Counted from the stretch's first letter, positions 21,589 to 32,480 are shown. The stretch is DNA of 64,000 nt from Prorocentrum cordatum (GCA_963575745.1 CAUYUJ010019948.1:700633-764632); one strand, 5' to 3'. Made by a program: numbers and translations. Notes: generated from the sequence alone by a model not told the origin.

Positions 21589-21772
21589 GGCTCGGAGCTC
21601 GGGGGGCTCAGAACCTGCGGAGCATTGAGACGGCAATGCGTGCTTGGCTCTCTCGAGAGAGGGAAACAATTTTCCACAGGGGTGTCCAGGCTGATCCTCC
21701 TACTTTTTCTCATCATCCAGCCTGTCAAGCCTCAGACCTAATCTCCACCCTCCTTCGGCCCAGGTCCGACGC

Positions 21773-21915
21773 CTGCGAGGACATCTCGTGCGAGGCGCCG
21801 AGGAGAAACCTACGTGCGAGTGCAAGCGACTGGGAACCAACTGACACGATGCGCGAGGATATCTCGAGCGAAACGCCTACTGCGTGCACAACCCTGAGCC
21901 CCCATGGGCCACATG
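21773..21915 (+). repeat. GAGGAYRTCTCGAGCGA motif pair plus 55-bp duplicated block
   Basis: Motif copies at about 21777 (GAGGACATCTCGTGCGA) and 21850 (GAGGATATCTCGAGCGA). The second is followed by GCCTACTGCGTGCACAACCC and more, a block of about 55 bases that recurs almost identically at 23557. It lies between the second and third gene-like units. Confidence 0.85.
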
Positions 21916-21949
21916 GGGCCCATCGGGACCACGCGGGGCCCCCCAAAGC

Positions 21950-22075
21950 CCCAGCATATCTAACAGCCCCCCCTGCCGGATATGCTGCCAGATATAGATC
22001 CTCGAAACATATGTAAATTTCTATATGTAACAGGGGTCTGACAGATATGCTGACAGATATGGAGACGCCCTGCGT
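21950..22075. repeat. GATATGCTG short repeats and AT hairpin
   Basis: GATATGCTGCCAGATAT near 21978 and ACAGATATGCTGACAGATAT near 22040 flank an inverted ACATATGTAAATTTCTATATGT-like hairpin. Probably structural; nothing coding. Confidence 0.5.
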
Positions 22076-22202
22076 GCGCTGATCGGAGCGCCCTGGGACA
22101 CTGGAGCGGTCCCTTATCCTCCTCCTCAGACCTCTTCCCATAGCTGTTTCGGCTACAGTTGGAGCTCGGGCGAGGTCGAGCCCCTGACCGCTCGCGCTCG
22201 CC

Positions 22203-23212
22203 ATGCCGCCCAAGCGCAAAGCGAACGCTTTGCCCAAGGCGTGCGCCGAGATGAAGGCAGCCATTGGTGAAGCAGGGGTGACTGCTCAGTCGATCGGTAA
22301 TGTTGACCACTCCGTCCGCGCCAGGGCTTTCTCGGCTCTTAACGCCACGCTCAAGAAAGATTGCCCATCCAAGGTGGTCGAGTACAAGGCGCTCACGGAC
22401 GACGATCAGCGCCGCGGGTGGCTTGCAGCCTTCATTCTTGACCCAGAGAGCGGCGGGCGCTGCGCCAGCAACACGACTGAGCGTTCAAGCGAGACCGCCG
22501 ACAACGTTGTCCACATTTGGGTCACGGTCGATGAGTATGGAGGCCCGCCGTTCCTCAACAACATGAAGCACGCGACGATCGCTGTCACTGCATTGCAAGA
22601 TCGGCCTCACGAAAGCGCTGCGTTGGCAGCGAGTCAAGGAGTACGACGTCACGAAGGTTTGGGGGGAACGCTGCAACCGCCATAAGGAGACTGCCGCGGT
22701 GACCGCCGATGCGAAGATCACCCCCTCAGAGTGCCAAGAGGTGGCCAACGCCATGGCAACGGATGGAGATCCACCGGAAAAAGAAAGGTCGCACCCAGGG
22801 GAACCCGAGTTCTCGGGGGAGCACCCCGCCGAACCCACCAGCAGAGCTGAGTGCCGAGCAGCTGGTGACGAAGGAGCTCAAGGAAAGCATGGGCAAGACT
22901 TCCAAGGAGGCGAAGAGCTTGGTCGACAAGATGTGCAGGGAGCTTACAGAGGTGGAGCTCGTCGTGAACAGGCTCAAAACCAAATCTCGGTCACCTTCAG
23001 CCGTTTCCTATCTGCAGGAGGAGACCGCGAAGCAGGTGGCCTTCAAGGAGTCGCCCCACAAGCTGTGGACCGAGACGAAGGGGACGAAGTTCAATAGCAA
23101 TGAGGATATAGAGGCGGCCACGGCGAGCCTCAAGACACCCAAGGCGAATTGCAAGAAGGAGGACAAGAAGTACAAGTCCAATGTCCTTGGCCCTTTCGCC
23201 AAAATCAAGTAA
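22203..23212 (+). pseudogene. MPPKR-type lysine-rich multicopy protein, two frame changes
   Basis: The ATG at 22203 starts MPPKRKANALPKACAEMKAA. Protein-like sequence runs in frame 3 to about 22590 (WVTVDEYGGPPFLNN, then MKHATIAV), moves to frame 1 (LTKALRWQRVKEYDVTKV, then ITPSECQEVANAMATDGDPP), then near 22830 to frame 2 (AELSAEQLVTKELKESMGKT, DKMCRELTEVELVV), ending at TAA 23210-23212 with Lys-rich NVLGPFAKIK. The pattern (basic N-terminus, W-T-L-D-like block, GP..N, RPHE, long Lys/Glu helical tail) resembles a family I know as abundant and uncharacterised in dinoflagellates. DNA or RNA binding is only suggested by composition. The frame changes argue for a decayed copy. Confidence 0.55.
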
Positions 23213-23512
23213 TAGACGTGCGCCTCGACCTTGGGGGTGACTGGGGCACCGTGCAATGAGCTAGCTGGGGTTGCAACATTGCGTTGGTCGGCATGCATCG
23301 CGTCTTTCATATCAAGACGGCTGTGAGCATGATAAATGCACCTGCAGGGGCCCGATCGCTTCAAAGTGGCTCGAATGAGCGGCACGCCTCAAGATTATCC
23401 CACTCCTCTTCCTCCTCCTCGTCCTCAAAATATGTTGGCCCTGGGGGCCGAAACGCCTCAATAGTGTTCGGGGGGCGACGCGCAAATCGAGAGAGAGCTC
23501 AACAGAGGAAAC

Positions 23513-23622
23513 AAATGCGAGGATGTATCGAGCGAATGCCCCAGCCAAACAGCGGTCAGGATATCTCGAGCGAAACGCCTACTGCGTGCACAACCCTGAG
23601 CCCCCATGGGCCCCCGTGGGCC
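23513..23622 (+). repeat. GAGGAYRTCTCGAGCGA motif pair plus 55-bp block, second locus
   Basis: Motifs at about 23517 (GAGGATGTATCGAGCGA) and 23554 (AGGATATCTCGAGCGAAACG). The latter is followed by the same ~55-base block as at 21850, ending in CCCCCATGGGCC. It separates the third and fourth gene-like units. Confidence 0.85.
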
Positions 23623-23644
23623 CCATGGCCAATTTGGGCTCAAG
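23623..23644 (+). promoter_or_regulatory. Possible relic of the dinoflagellate spliced leader
   Basis: CCATGGCCAATTTGGGCTCAAG resembles the conserved 22-nt dinoflagellate spliced leader, ending in GGCTCAAG, with about three substitutions and one inserted G. It lies about 150-250 bases 5' of the YRDE-family pseudogene. A genomic relic leader would indicate reinsertion of a trans-spliced mRNA. The flanking GGGCCC-rich sequence could produce a chance match, so this is tentative. Confidence 0.35.
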
Positions 23645-23775
23645 CTTGTGTCAGGCTATGCCAGGGCACTTGCAGCAACTTGCAGAGTGGAGCAGGCCAC
23701 CCGGCCTCGGCCTTCACCACTTGGTTGAATGGGATGGAAGGCCGAGGGATGCGGCAGATTACGTGAGACAGAACT

Positions 23776-25292
23776 TCAGCAGAGCACGGACTTCGGGTAC
23801 CGAAGTCCAGAGGGCGTTGTGCGGCAATTCGGCGGCTCCCAGCAGTGGGAACCGCCATCGCGACGTGAATGCTGGCAGCGCCTGGGGAGCCAGAGCTCTA
23901 CGCTGCCAGCATTCAGTTTTGGGGCCCAGTGAAACAGGAGCCTTATCAAGATGACGTGTATTTCTTGCTCTCTCAGGAGTGCGTCGAGGCTACGATTGAT
24001 GACGGTGTGTTTACCAAATATCCGTGGGTTGATGTATCTTCGCAGCCGGTCCTTGCAGCGAAGAGGGAGGAGTGGTGCAGCAGAATGGGTATAGCTAGTG
24101 CTGACGTGGTCGCCTTCGGCCTCTGGGGCGACTTCGCCCCGTGCTTGACGCGGGACAGCATCCTGGCCTTGCCGTGCACGTCTCTCGGCGAGTTGCGATT
24201 CGAGCGCTTCTGGTTTGTGGCGCTGAGTAAAAGGACATCTTGTCAGTGTGGATGCAAGGGGTGGCATACTTCCGAGGGGATTTGGAAAGTACTAGTGTGG
24301 TCCTTTCGTGTTCACGAATGACAACCGGCCCCTTAGCGCCAGCACGAGAATCGGGACAAAAAAACGCAATGCCAAATTTGGTCCACTGAAGACCCGATCC
24401 TGCATGCCTTCGAATGACTGGGGGCTGGCAGTGGCTGAAGTATGGCCTTGGCTTGCAAGGGTGGGGCGACGACGCTTGTTTGCGAGTTCGCTGGAAGTGC
24501 GATGCCACGACTGATGACCTTGCCAATGCTGGTTTGGGCGCTCACTAGAGGTCGCTCTCTGTGACTACAGCGTCGCTCCTTGAGCGCTCGCAGTTGGAGT
24601 GATCATCTCTGGCGTCTTTAATATGCCAGGTTTCTTATTGGAATATTGCCTGGCCGATTGGATGCGCACGGTGGACCTGGGCATCGCCCAGATTTTGACA
24701 GCTTGCATACTTTGGGATGGGTGGCACCAGGGAGGACGACGAGCCTTGCAAAACCTTTTGTGTACTGTTGCGCCAAATGTCAAAACAATTGAACATCGAT
24801 CCGCCGTTCTGGAGATGTACGCTTAACATGGTGAGGGTAGTCGGTACATCCCCCATGATGAAGCTCAAAGCCGCTGTCACAAGGAGGTTGGTTCCGTGCT
24901 TTGTCAGACTGTTGGACATGATTTTCCCTCCGCAAAATGCTAAGGAAATCGCTCGTTTGGAGTGCTTGCGTTTTTTGGACCTGTGCTACAAAGAAGCAGC
25001 GCCCGGGGGCGAGGGCAGCCCCTTTCGTCTGGCAAAATATGGGAAGTGTCACGTCGCACTCTACAGGGACCTCTGGTCCGCTGCGCACGGTTGGGTGTTG
25101 TACCGTTTTTTCCCGAAACACCACCTGTTCATTCACATTTGTGAGCGAGGCACAAATCCGAGGGACGAGTGGTGCTACAGAGACGAGTCAACTATCGCCG
25201 ACGTTGTCCAGGTAGCAGAGCATCAAAATACACAGTGCCTGCACAGAACTATAATTCAAAAACACAGGCTTCATGCTTACAAGGAGCGATGA
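23776..25292 (+). pseudogene. YRDE / CQCGCKG multicopy transposase-like protein, four frame segments
   Basis: Four consecutive segments each match parts of one protein pattern. In order: frame 1 to 24321 (GLWGDFAPCLTRDSILAL, then SKRTSCQCGCKGWHTSEGIW); frame 3 about 24414-24560 (WQWLKYGLGLQGWGDDAC, WKCDATTDDL, stop TAG); frame 2 from 24599 (YCLADWMRTVDLGIAQIL); and frame 3 from 24717 to 25292 (KLKAAVTRRLVPCFV, FPKHHLFIHICERG, WCYRDEST). The G-D-x-A/R-D-S, CxCGCxG-H, DxMHxVDLG and PKxHLF/YRDE blocks are familiar from a large dinoflagellate family that looks transposase-like (tnp2-type layout) but is not experimentally assigned. This copy cannot make a single protein. It ends at TGA 25290 beside a (CAA)n tract. 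Confidence 0.6.
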
Positions 25293-25600
25293 AACAAATA
25301 AACAACAACAAGCAACACCAACAACAACAACAACAACCGTCGGCACTCAGAACAGACATGCCACAAACCGGGCATCATCACCGCATCAACGTACACATAC
25401 AACCTATATGTGTATACACGCACACGTATGCTACATACAAACAGCAACATGTATACAGAAGGCTCCGCCGTTGCCGCCAAATTGTTTCGTATCTTGGAGG
25501 ATTTCGCCCAACCCGACAACCCCGATGGCTTGGTGTGGTGAGGTGGTGGTCGCGCTGGTGGTGGTGTTGGTGGTGGCATGTGGTGACGGTCGTCGTTTCG
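25293..25600. repeat. (CAA)n and (GGT)n microsatellites
   Basis: CAACAACAAC repeats at 25296-25338 and GGTGGTGG-rich sequence at 25540-25590, with ACACATACA-type sequence between. No gene. Confidence 0.8.
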
Positions 25601-25782
25601 TGTTTGGCCGCGGCGCACGCACGCGCACTTCTCCACCACCATCAAAACCATTTGAACAAACCATAACAGATCACCGCACAATGTTGCGACCAATCGTTAT
25701 AGTTATCAACGCAATGAATGATGATGTATAAGACATATATTGACAATGGCGGTTGAATGTAAAAACGATGTGATGTCAAAAT

Positions 25783-25868
25783 AGGGGCTGTCCCGATTTT
25801 TCAGTAATGTGAAAAGATGACAATAAAGAATCGGCCCTACCTCCGATTTTGTTTCAAAATCGGGGACA
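25783..25868. mobile_element. Short inverted-repeat element around CCCGATTTT
   Basis: GGGGCTGTCCCGATTTTTCA at the left and CAAAATCGGGGACA at the right are imperfect inverted repeats about 86 bases apart. This may be a very short MITE; ends are not fixed. Confidence 0.45.
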
Positions 25869-26072
25869 CACGAAAAAAAAGGAGATCGGACGACCAGGGT
25901 CTGAGGTGTCATGCTGGTGTCACTGTTTGTTCCCCCATCCCAGCACGCCCGGAACGCCGAGGAGGAGGAGGAGGGGGAGGAAAAGGAGGAACCCGCCACG
26001 GCCTGCCCAGGAGCGCTTCCGGGGACCCTCCGCCGGGGCCCGCATCGCCGATCTATAGGCGATGTATCCTTT

Positions 26073-26170
26073 GGCATCGCCCGGACGTTTGCATCTTGCT
26101 CGGCGACGACTATCAAGATTAATTGGAGTCATCTTGCGAGAAAAATACGCGACCGAGGGACCCCACGTAC
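26073..26170. mobile_element. MITE, GGCATCGCTCGGACGT family, copy 3 (degenerate)
   Basis: GGCATCGCCCGGACGTTTGC matches the left end of the copies at 7392 and 51815, followed by a CTCGGCGACGA-like interior. The right end is not recognisable. Just upstream, CGCATCGCC and GGCGATGT form a separate small palindrome. Confidence 0.5.
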
Positions 26171-27120
26171 TTGATTTGAATATGATGTGTTTGAGAATCA
26201 TTGCCTTACATGCGCAATCCTGCGTTGTGAACCGTCGTCGCGAATGTTTCCTTACTTCGCCATCCATCACAGCATTGCTTGAAACATCTTCCCTGTCCCC
26301 GCCTTTTTTCCTCCATTGTAGGAAAGTTCGAGGTTGTCACCGAAGGCAGGTAATGTAAGGGGATCTGCCACATCGCGGTTAGTCAGGGGGGCCACCTGTG
26401 GAAGTCGGTGCAAATCAAACCCTTCGCGCAAACGTTTTGGAGCGCCTCTAGAGTGATCCATTCTCCAACCCCTCATGCCGCGTTCTCCCGCACCCCTGCC
26501 TCACTTTCTCACCCAGGTCGGCCTACTGTTGTATTAAATTCATTATCGTGCAGTTTCTACGTCTGTCCTCGCATCCCTTGGACGGGGAGTGTCGAAGCTG
26601 CGCGCGCAAGGGAATTGCAAAGCAAACGTATTCCGCCTGCATGCGATCTGTGAGTGCCTTTTCGTGGAAGGCTCTGGGCTGCGGTTGCCACGAGGACAAA
26701 AAGCTGGGCGGCCGTTCCCAAATAGTCAAGGAGCGGCGCGGGCCGCGCGAATTCGATGCGGGTGGACAACGTTGCCTTCGTTGGAAAGATTCTGGCGCAA
26801 GTGCACACCAACGACGTCACGCCGCCGGCAAGATCTATTGGCGTCCCAGGGCGAGGGCCTCGATCTCCCGCGTTTCCGTGGCCATGCGCGCATCTAATTT
26901 CTGGAGCGCTTCAACACGGAAGGAGGCTGGTCTTTCTGCAGCGAGAGCGCACAGTGCAAAGCGAAGAGGCGAAGAGTAGGTACATCCATCGCGTTTCCCG
27001 GGTGGCCGTTGGAGTACGTGTTGGGAGCTTGCCACAAGTTGGCGTCGGCACCCTTTTTGGACGGTCGGTGCTAGGGATGATCCGTTCGCTTCTCAGCAAA
27101 CGACTTGAACCACCCGTCAG
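26171..27120. other. No recognisable gene
   Basis: Open frames such as 26548-26979 and 26756-27172 overlap in different phases and show no family motif. Composition is closer to average than in the flanking GC-rich DNA, so decayed coding sequence is possible but unsupported. Confidence 0.4.
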
Positions 27121-27342
27121 TTTTCTCATCCGCCTGGGAAGCACAAGCCGGTCGATGTCGCAGGCTCCGTGACCAAGGTCCTTGGCGCCAGCGCTCGTCC
27201 GTCTCTGCGGGCCCAGGAGAAGTCTGAACGCGAGGGGCGCCAGCGGAACGAGCAGAAGCAGCCAGCAGCAAGGCCGGGGGCCGTTGTGGACTGCAAGACT
27301 GCATGGGCGGGGTTTTCGTTGGCTTGGCGTTCTTCGGCGTAG
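27121..27342 (+). pseudogene. Possible short coding remnant, unknown family
   Basis: One frame reads FSHPPGKHKPVDVAGSVTKV, then LRAQEKSEREGRQRNEQKQP, with charged, helical, protein-like composition ending in TAG 27340. No start codon, no domain recognised. Suggestive only. Confidence 0.2.
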
Positions 27343-27959
27343 CCTTCGTAGGCGTGGCGAGCGCTGCGGAGGGGGCCTCTGCGTCAGCGGCCGCGCTCCT
27401 GGTCTCGCGCGCTCGCCGAACCTTCGCTGGCGGGCCGCCGCCGCCGTCGTCTAATCAGAAACGAGCCTCCTGGGGGAATCCGCCCGACGCAGGGTTCCGC
27501 AGGTGCGCCACCAGGCGCTGCCTTTAGCCGTCGTCGTTCCGCCCAGAGTACTTCGCGCAGAGCGCATCTGGCCAACAAGTGTTACACTGGTGGCGGTACG
27601 CGTTCAAAGCGGACTGTCCCACTCCGTTAGCACATCTGCGCGAGGTCTCCACACATGCCGACCTTGCCGCTCGTGGAGGTGGCAGCGCGTCCACTGCGTT
27701 TTTGTTGTGGGCACGGCTGCCGCGCGCAGGTAGGGCGGCGCTCTGAAGTGGGATTGCAGGAACGCCTGCGTGAGAGCGCATGCGCGCGGAGCCGGCTTGA
27801 GCCAAGGTGTTTACAGTTTTGGATAAGACACGAGTTTTCGCCCGTGCCCCCCCCCCCACACACACCCCGCGCGCAGCTCTCAAGGGTCATGGAGGTGCCG
27901 CGCCAGTCGCGCCGTGGGAGCACGAGCCGGGTACCTGGGAAGAGGTCGAGAGCTGCTGG

Positions 27960-29700
27960 GACGGTGGGGTGATGTTGGAAAGTGCCGCGATTGCCAGGCT
28001 GTGGCACACGCGGGACTGCCACGCCCGCCGCGCCTGCCGGCGCATCCCCTTGCGGCGTCGAGGAATTGCCACGCTTGCCACGCCTTGCGAGCTTGCAACG
28101 CATGGCGCCCCCACCACCAGCGCACCTCTTGTGGCGTCGAGGAGATGCCACGCCAGCCACGCCCTGCGAACCTGCAACGCATAGCACCCCCCCCCCGAAC
28201 ACCCCGTGCGGCGTCGGGCCATGACGCGCCTGCCACGCCTCTGCGTGCTTGAAACGCATGGCGCCCTCACCCCCAGCGCACCCCTGGTGGCTTCGTGGAA
28301 ATGCCACGCGTCCCACGCCCTGCGAACCTGCAGCGCATAGTGCCTTCACCCCCAGCACCCGCTGTGGCGTCGAGGCAATGCCGTGCCCGCCACGCACTTC
28401 GAGCCTGTAACACATAGCGTCCCCGCCCCCAGCGCACCCCCTGTGGCGTCGAGGAAATGCAGCGCTTGCCACGCCCTGCGAGCTTGCAGCGCACAGCGCC
28501 CCCACCCCGAGCGCACCCCCTGTAGCGTCAAGGAAATGACACGCGTGCCACGTCTTGCGAGCCTCTAACGCAAAGCGCCCCCACCTCCAGCGCACCCCCT
28601 GCGGCATCAAGGAGATGACACGCGCTCCACGTCCTGCGACCCTGCAAGCCATGGCGCCCCCACCCTCAGAGAACTCCTTGTGGCGCCGAGGAACTGCCAC
28701 GCCACGCCCTGCGAGCCTGCAGCGCACAGCGCCCCCACCCCCAGATAACTCCCTGTGTCGTCGAGGAGATGCCCCGCCGGCCACGCCCTGCGAACCTGCA
28801 GCGCGTACATATTCCACCCCCAACTCACCCCTGTGCCGCGCCTGCCACGCCCTGCGAGCCTGCAGCGCATTGTGCCCCCACCCCCAGCGCACCCCCTGTG
28901 ACGTCGTCGAGAAAACGCCACGCCTGCCGCGCCCTGCGAGTCTGCAGCGCGTCGCGTCCCCACCACAAGCGCGCCCCCTTGTGGCGTCGAGGCAATGCCA
29001 CGCCTGCCACGCCTTGTTAGCCTGCAGCGCATTGCGCCCCCGCCCCCAGCGTATCCTTTTGTGGCGTCGAGGACATGCCGCGTCTGCCACGAGTTGCCAG
29101 CCTGCAATTCGCAGCGCCGAGGAAATTGCACGCTTGCCACGTAGTGCGAGCCTGCAGCGCATAGCCCCCCCCGCCAGAGTCCCCTTTGTGGCGTCGGGGA
29201 AATGCCGCGTTTGTTTCGCCCTGCGAGTTTGCAGCGCATAGCGCCCCCACCCTCATCGCACCCCCTTTGTGGCGTCGAGGAGATGTCACGCCTGCCTCGC
29301 CTCGCGAGCTTGCAACGCATAGCGCACCCCCTTTTATGGCGTCAAACAAATGCCACCCCTGCCACGCCCTAGGGCCGCAGCGCATATCGCCCCCACCCCC
29401 GGCGCACCCCCTTGTGGCGTCGTGGAAATGCCACGCGTGCCACGCCCTGCGAGCCTGTAGCGCACAGCGCCCCCACGTTCAGAGCACCGCCTGTGGCGCC
29501 AACGAGATGCCACGCTTGCCACGCACCGCGAGCCTGCAGCGCAGAGCGCCCCCACCCACAGAGCACACCCTGTTGCGTCGAGAGTATGCCACGCCTGTTA
29601 TGCCCTGGTGGGCCGTGCGCATACGTCTTGGTTGTATGATGCAGTGCGCATGTCACGCCTGCCACGCCCTGCGGGTCTTGAGCGCATGTGTTTTGCCTGT
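27960..29700. repeat. ~80-bp minisatellite, about 21 units
   Basis: The unit contains GCCACGCCCTGCGAGCCTGC, AGCGCATAGCGCCCCCACCC and TGTGGCGTCGAGGAAATGCC in sequence, period about 79-80 bases, with point changes and occasional short deletions. Because the period is not a multiple of three, each open frame rotates through three peptide versions of the unit, so the long frames on both strands (511 aa on -, 228 aa on +) are not genes. Confidence 0.95.
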
Positions 29701-29865
29701 GTGCATGCGTGCAGCTGTATGTGGTACGCGTATCTCATGTACGTGCGATGCATGTGTTGCGGGCGGGTGAGGCGAGGAAAGAAAGGAGAGGATGTTGATG
29801 AGGAGGAGGAGAAGAAGAAGACGGAGGTGTGCGTAGGAAGAGACACGTGTGCGACACGGCTTGGC

Positions 29866-30045
29866 GGAAGGGTCGGATAGGTAAAGTGTGGTTACGAAAT
29901 TTGTTGCATGCAGCTGGTTTCGGCCCCGCCTGGCGCTCAATCCTCGATACACGTGCGCCTCCCAGCGCCGGGAGGCGTTTGGAAGATCAGCTACGTGAAG
30001 TGTTTCTCTACCTTGCCCTTCGCTATCCTACCTTGCGCCCCCCCG
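29866..30045. mobile_element. ATCAGCT-hairpin MITE family, copy 1 (diverged)
   Basis: Shares TTTCGGCCCCGCC, TCCTCGATACA, GCGCCTCCCAGCGCCGGGAG and GATCAGCTACGTGA in the same order as the element at 51480-51645. The ends (GCGGAAGGGTCGGATAGG and CTATCCTACCTTGCGCC) are diverged inverted repeats. Confidence 0.65.
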
Positions 30046-30173
30046 AGAATCTAAGAACAACAAGCAGTATAAGCCTACTTTCGCGGAGGACTGCGCGGAC
30101 TTCTCGGATCGGCGTTGGGAGCCCCTGGCGGCGTCTCTCCAACGCCCGTCGTCAAGTGAATGCACACATCCTT

Positions 30174-31190
30174 CCGAAACCCTGGCAACATCCACGATTT
30201 GGGCCTCTTCGAGCTATCCTGGAGAACCTCTTGGAGACCTCTTGGGCCGTCTGGAAGGTATTTTCGATGCCTTTTGGGCCGTCTGGGGCCGTCGTGGAGG
30301 CGTCTTGGGCAAACCTGGCATCTTGGACTTTCTTGGGTCGTCTTGGAGGCCAACTTGGACCATCTTGGACGAACTTGGAGGCCATCTTGGGCGAACTTGG
30401 AGGCCATCTTGGAGCCATTTGGAGCAGGACAAACCTTTGCAACCAGGCCTTCCAGGTGACCTGCGCGCTGTGCCGAAGGCCCAGGGGGAAATTTAAAGAA
30501 CCACTGATCTTTCTGACCTTCCAGCACACTGGGCACCTTGTGGCAAGGCAACAGGGGGCGGCGGATTTGATTGTCACATGCCCATCCCGCCACCATGCCT
30601 GGGTTGTGGGTCAGAGTTCTCAGGGATGCTTCTTGGGGTCTCTTCGGAGCGCTCTCGGGGGCCTCTTGGAGACAGTTTGGGAGCCTCCTGGGAGCCTCTT
30701 CGGGGCCTCTTGGGGGCCTCTTGTTGCCTCTCGGGGGCCCCTCGGGGGCACCTCGGGGCCTCGCGAGGGCCCCATCGAGGCCGGGGGCTGGAAATGCCCG
30801 TTCGTGTCCCCCATCTGGGCCCCCTCTTGGAGCTGTCTTTGGCACCTCTTGGGCGGTATTGGGCGCTCTTTGGTCGTCTTGGTGCCCTCTTGGGCCGTTT
30901 ATGGGCCCCTCCTTGAGGCCTCTTGGGCTGTCTTGGGGCGATCTTGAGCGTCGGGAAGCCGAAAAGGCGAGAACGCCAAAGACTTGCGAAAACCAACGGG
31001 AAATCAATGATTCTTACCTCTTGGAGCCCTCGTGGGAGGCCTCTTCGGGGCCTCTTGGGGCGTCTTGGAGGCTTCTTGGGCCGTGTGGGAGCCATGTTGA
31101 GCGTCTTGGAGCGATCAGTAGGCGTCTTGTGGCCCCCTTGGACCGTTAAAAGACCTCTCTGAACCCTCTTGGCCCGTCTTGGGCCCTCTA
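30174..31190 (+). repeat. CTTGG-family dispersed element, long copy
   Basis: About 1 kb of CTTGGAGGCCATCTTGGG-type body. Conserved non-body modules inside: CCAGCACACTGGGCACC followed by GGGGGCGGCGGA and CCATCCCGCCACCATGCCTG (30520-30600), CCCGTTCGTGTCCCCCATCT (30797), and GCCGAAAAGGCGAG then GGGAAATCAATGATTCT (30958-31015). The same modules occur at 34, 49, 55 and 58 kb. Long frames (for example 29829-30947, 372 codons) are Trp/Gly/Leu-rich products of the repeat, not genes. Confidence 0.85.
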
Positions 31191-32387
31191 TGCCCCCGAC
31201 AAGTCATGCGGGGAGATGCGTTGGATCCCCGTCGCGACGCGACAAGCCCCAGTAGACTTGGCAATACGGGCTCCGGGCCCCTGAGAGATTCCTCAGGAGT
31301 GAGGCTTGAGGATTGAGGCTTGAACTTGAGGCTTAGACGATTAGGCTGAGGAAATGAGGACACGCCCACTCCATGCCCAGAGGCACGGTGGCGGATCGAT
31401 CGGTCGCACTATTTGTGCCTTTCCAGAGGGGTGCGGCCCGAGAGCGCGAAGACGATCGCGCATCGCGCATCGCGTAGTGGGGAGCGCGGAGTGAGGCGGC
31501 CCGGGCCCCAGACGGGGCCGCCTACGATCCGATTCGGCTGCGATTCGATTCGCCAGCTGGGGCCGCGATTCCGATTCGAGTCGATTCGGTTTGATTCATC
31601 GGCGCCGGTTTGGGCCATCCAGGATCAGGCGCGGCGATGCGGTTTCGAGATCGGATTCGGGACGCTTCGCTTGCGATCCGATTCGTATTCGATCCGATCC
31701 GAGATCTCGCGGTTCGATCCAGTTCAGGCCTGCCAGGCCCCAGAGCCCCCTCCCGTTGGGCCAGGCGACAGCGCTGGGAAGGAGCCCGCGCGCAGGGCCA
31801 AGGCCAAGGCGAAAGCCACGGCGGCCAGGGCCAAGACGAAGGCCAGAGCGGCGGCGGCCGACGATACCGCCGAGGATACGGACGCGGAGTCTGCCAGCTC
31901 CAGTGCCGGGTGGGAGGAGGGCTCCCTCTCTCGGGCGCTCGGCATCGGGGAGCAAGAGCCAATGGCCGTTGAGAACAGCTGTTGCGGGAGTGCCAGATCC
32001 CAATTTGCTGTGAGCGATGTCCTGCTTTACGGGTCGAACGACTTCCCCTGTTCCCTCCTCGTCGGCGGGCTGGTTGGAGCCCAAGCCAGCAACGTCCGCC
32101 GACTTCCGACCTCCTGTCTTTGCCCCTGTCCTCCCACCGCAGTGGATGAACGTGGGATGGATCGAGGATTGCAGGCAAGCGGCCCCAGGGATGGAGGATT
32201 CGAGGACGGATCGAGGACTGCAGCGCTCGAGGATGGATCGAGGATTCGAGGATGGATCCAGGAACGGCCGCAGGAGTCGGGGATGCATCGAGGACTGCAT
32301 GAGGGTGGCCCCAGAGGGGCCCTGCCCGGACCCAGGACGGCGGCCGCGAGCCAAGGAGGTGGTGGGACGGTGCGCGGGTCCTCCTCG
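31191..32387 (+). other. GATTCG repeats and a low-confidence basic/acidic ORF
   Basis: 31500-31740 is degenerate GATTCGATTCG sequence. An open frame spanning 31413-32588 contains AKAKAKATAARAKTKARAAA (about 31796-31855), then an acidic Ser-rich stretch, then GAGGATGGATCGAGGATTC minisatellite translation (32160-32300). The basic stretch has a histone-H1-like composition, but the frame runs from one repeat into another, so I do not call a gene. Confidence 0.35.
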
Positions 32388-32480
32388 TCTTTCTCCTCCT
32401 CCTCCTCCTCCTCCTCCTCCTCCTCCTCCTCCCTCCTTTCTCTCCTCTTACCCCCTCTTCCCTCTTCCTCCTTCCTCAGT
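32388..32480. repeat. (TCC)n tract
   Basis: Perfect and near-perfect CCT triplets on the + strand. Confidence 0.9.

Noticed and set aside
27627-29162. 511-codon minus-strand ORF as a repetitive protein
   Set aside because: It is a translation of the ~80-bp minisatellite, whose period is not a multiple of three. Peptide units change frame and the other strand is equally open.
29829-30947. 372-codon Trp/Leu/Gly-rich ORF and its minus-strand partner
   Set aside because: Produced by the CTTGG dispersed element; similar frames appear in every copy.
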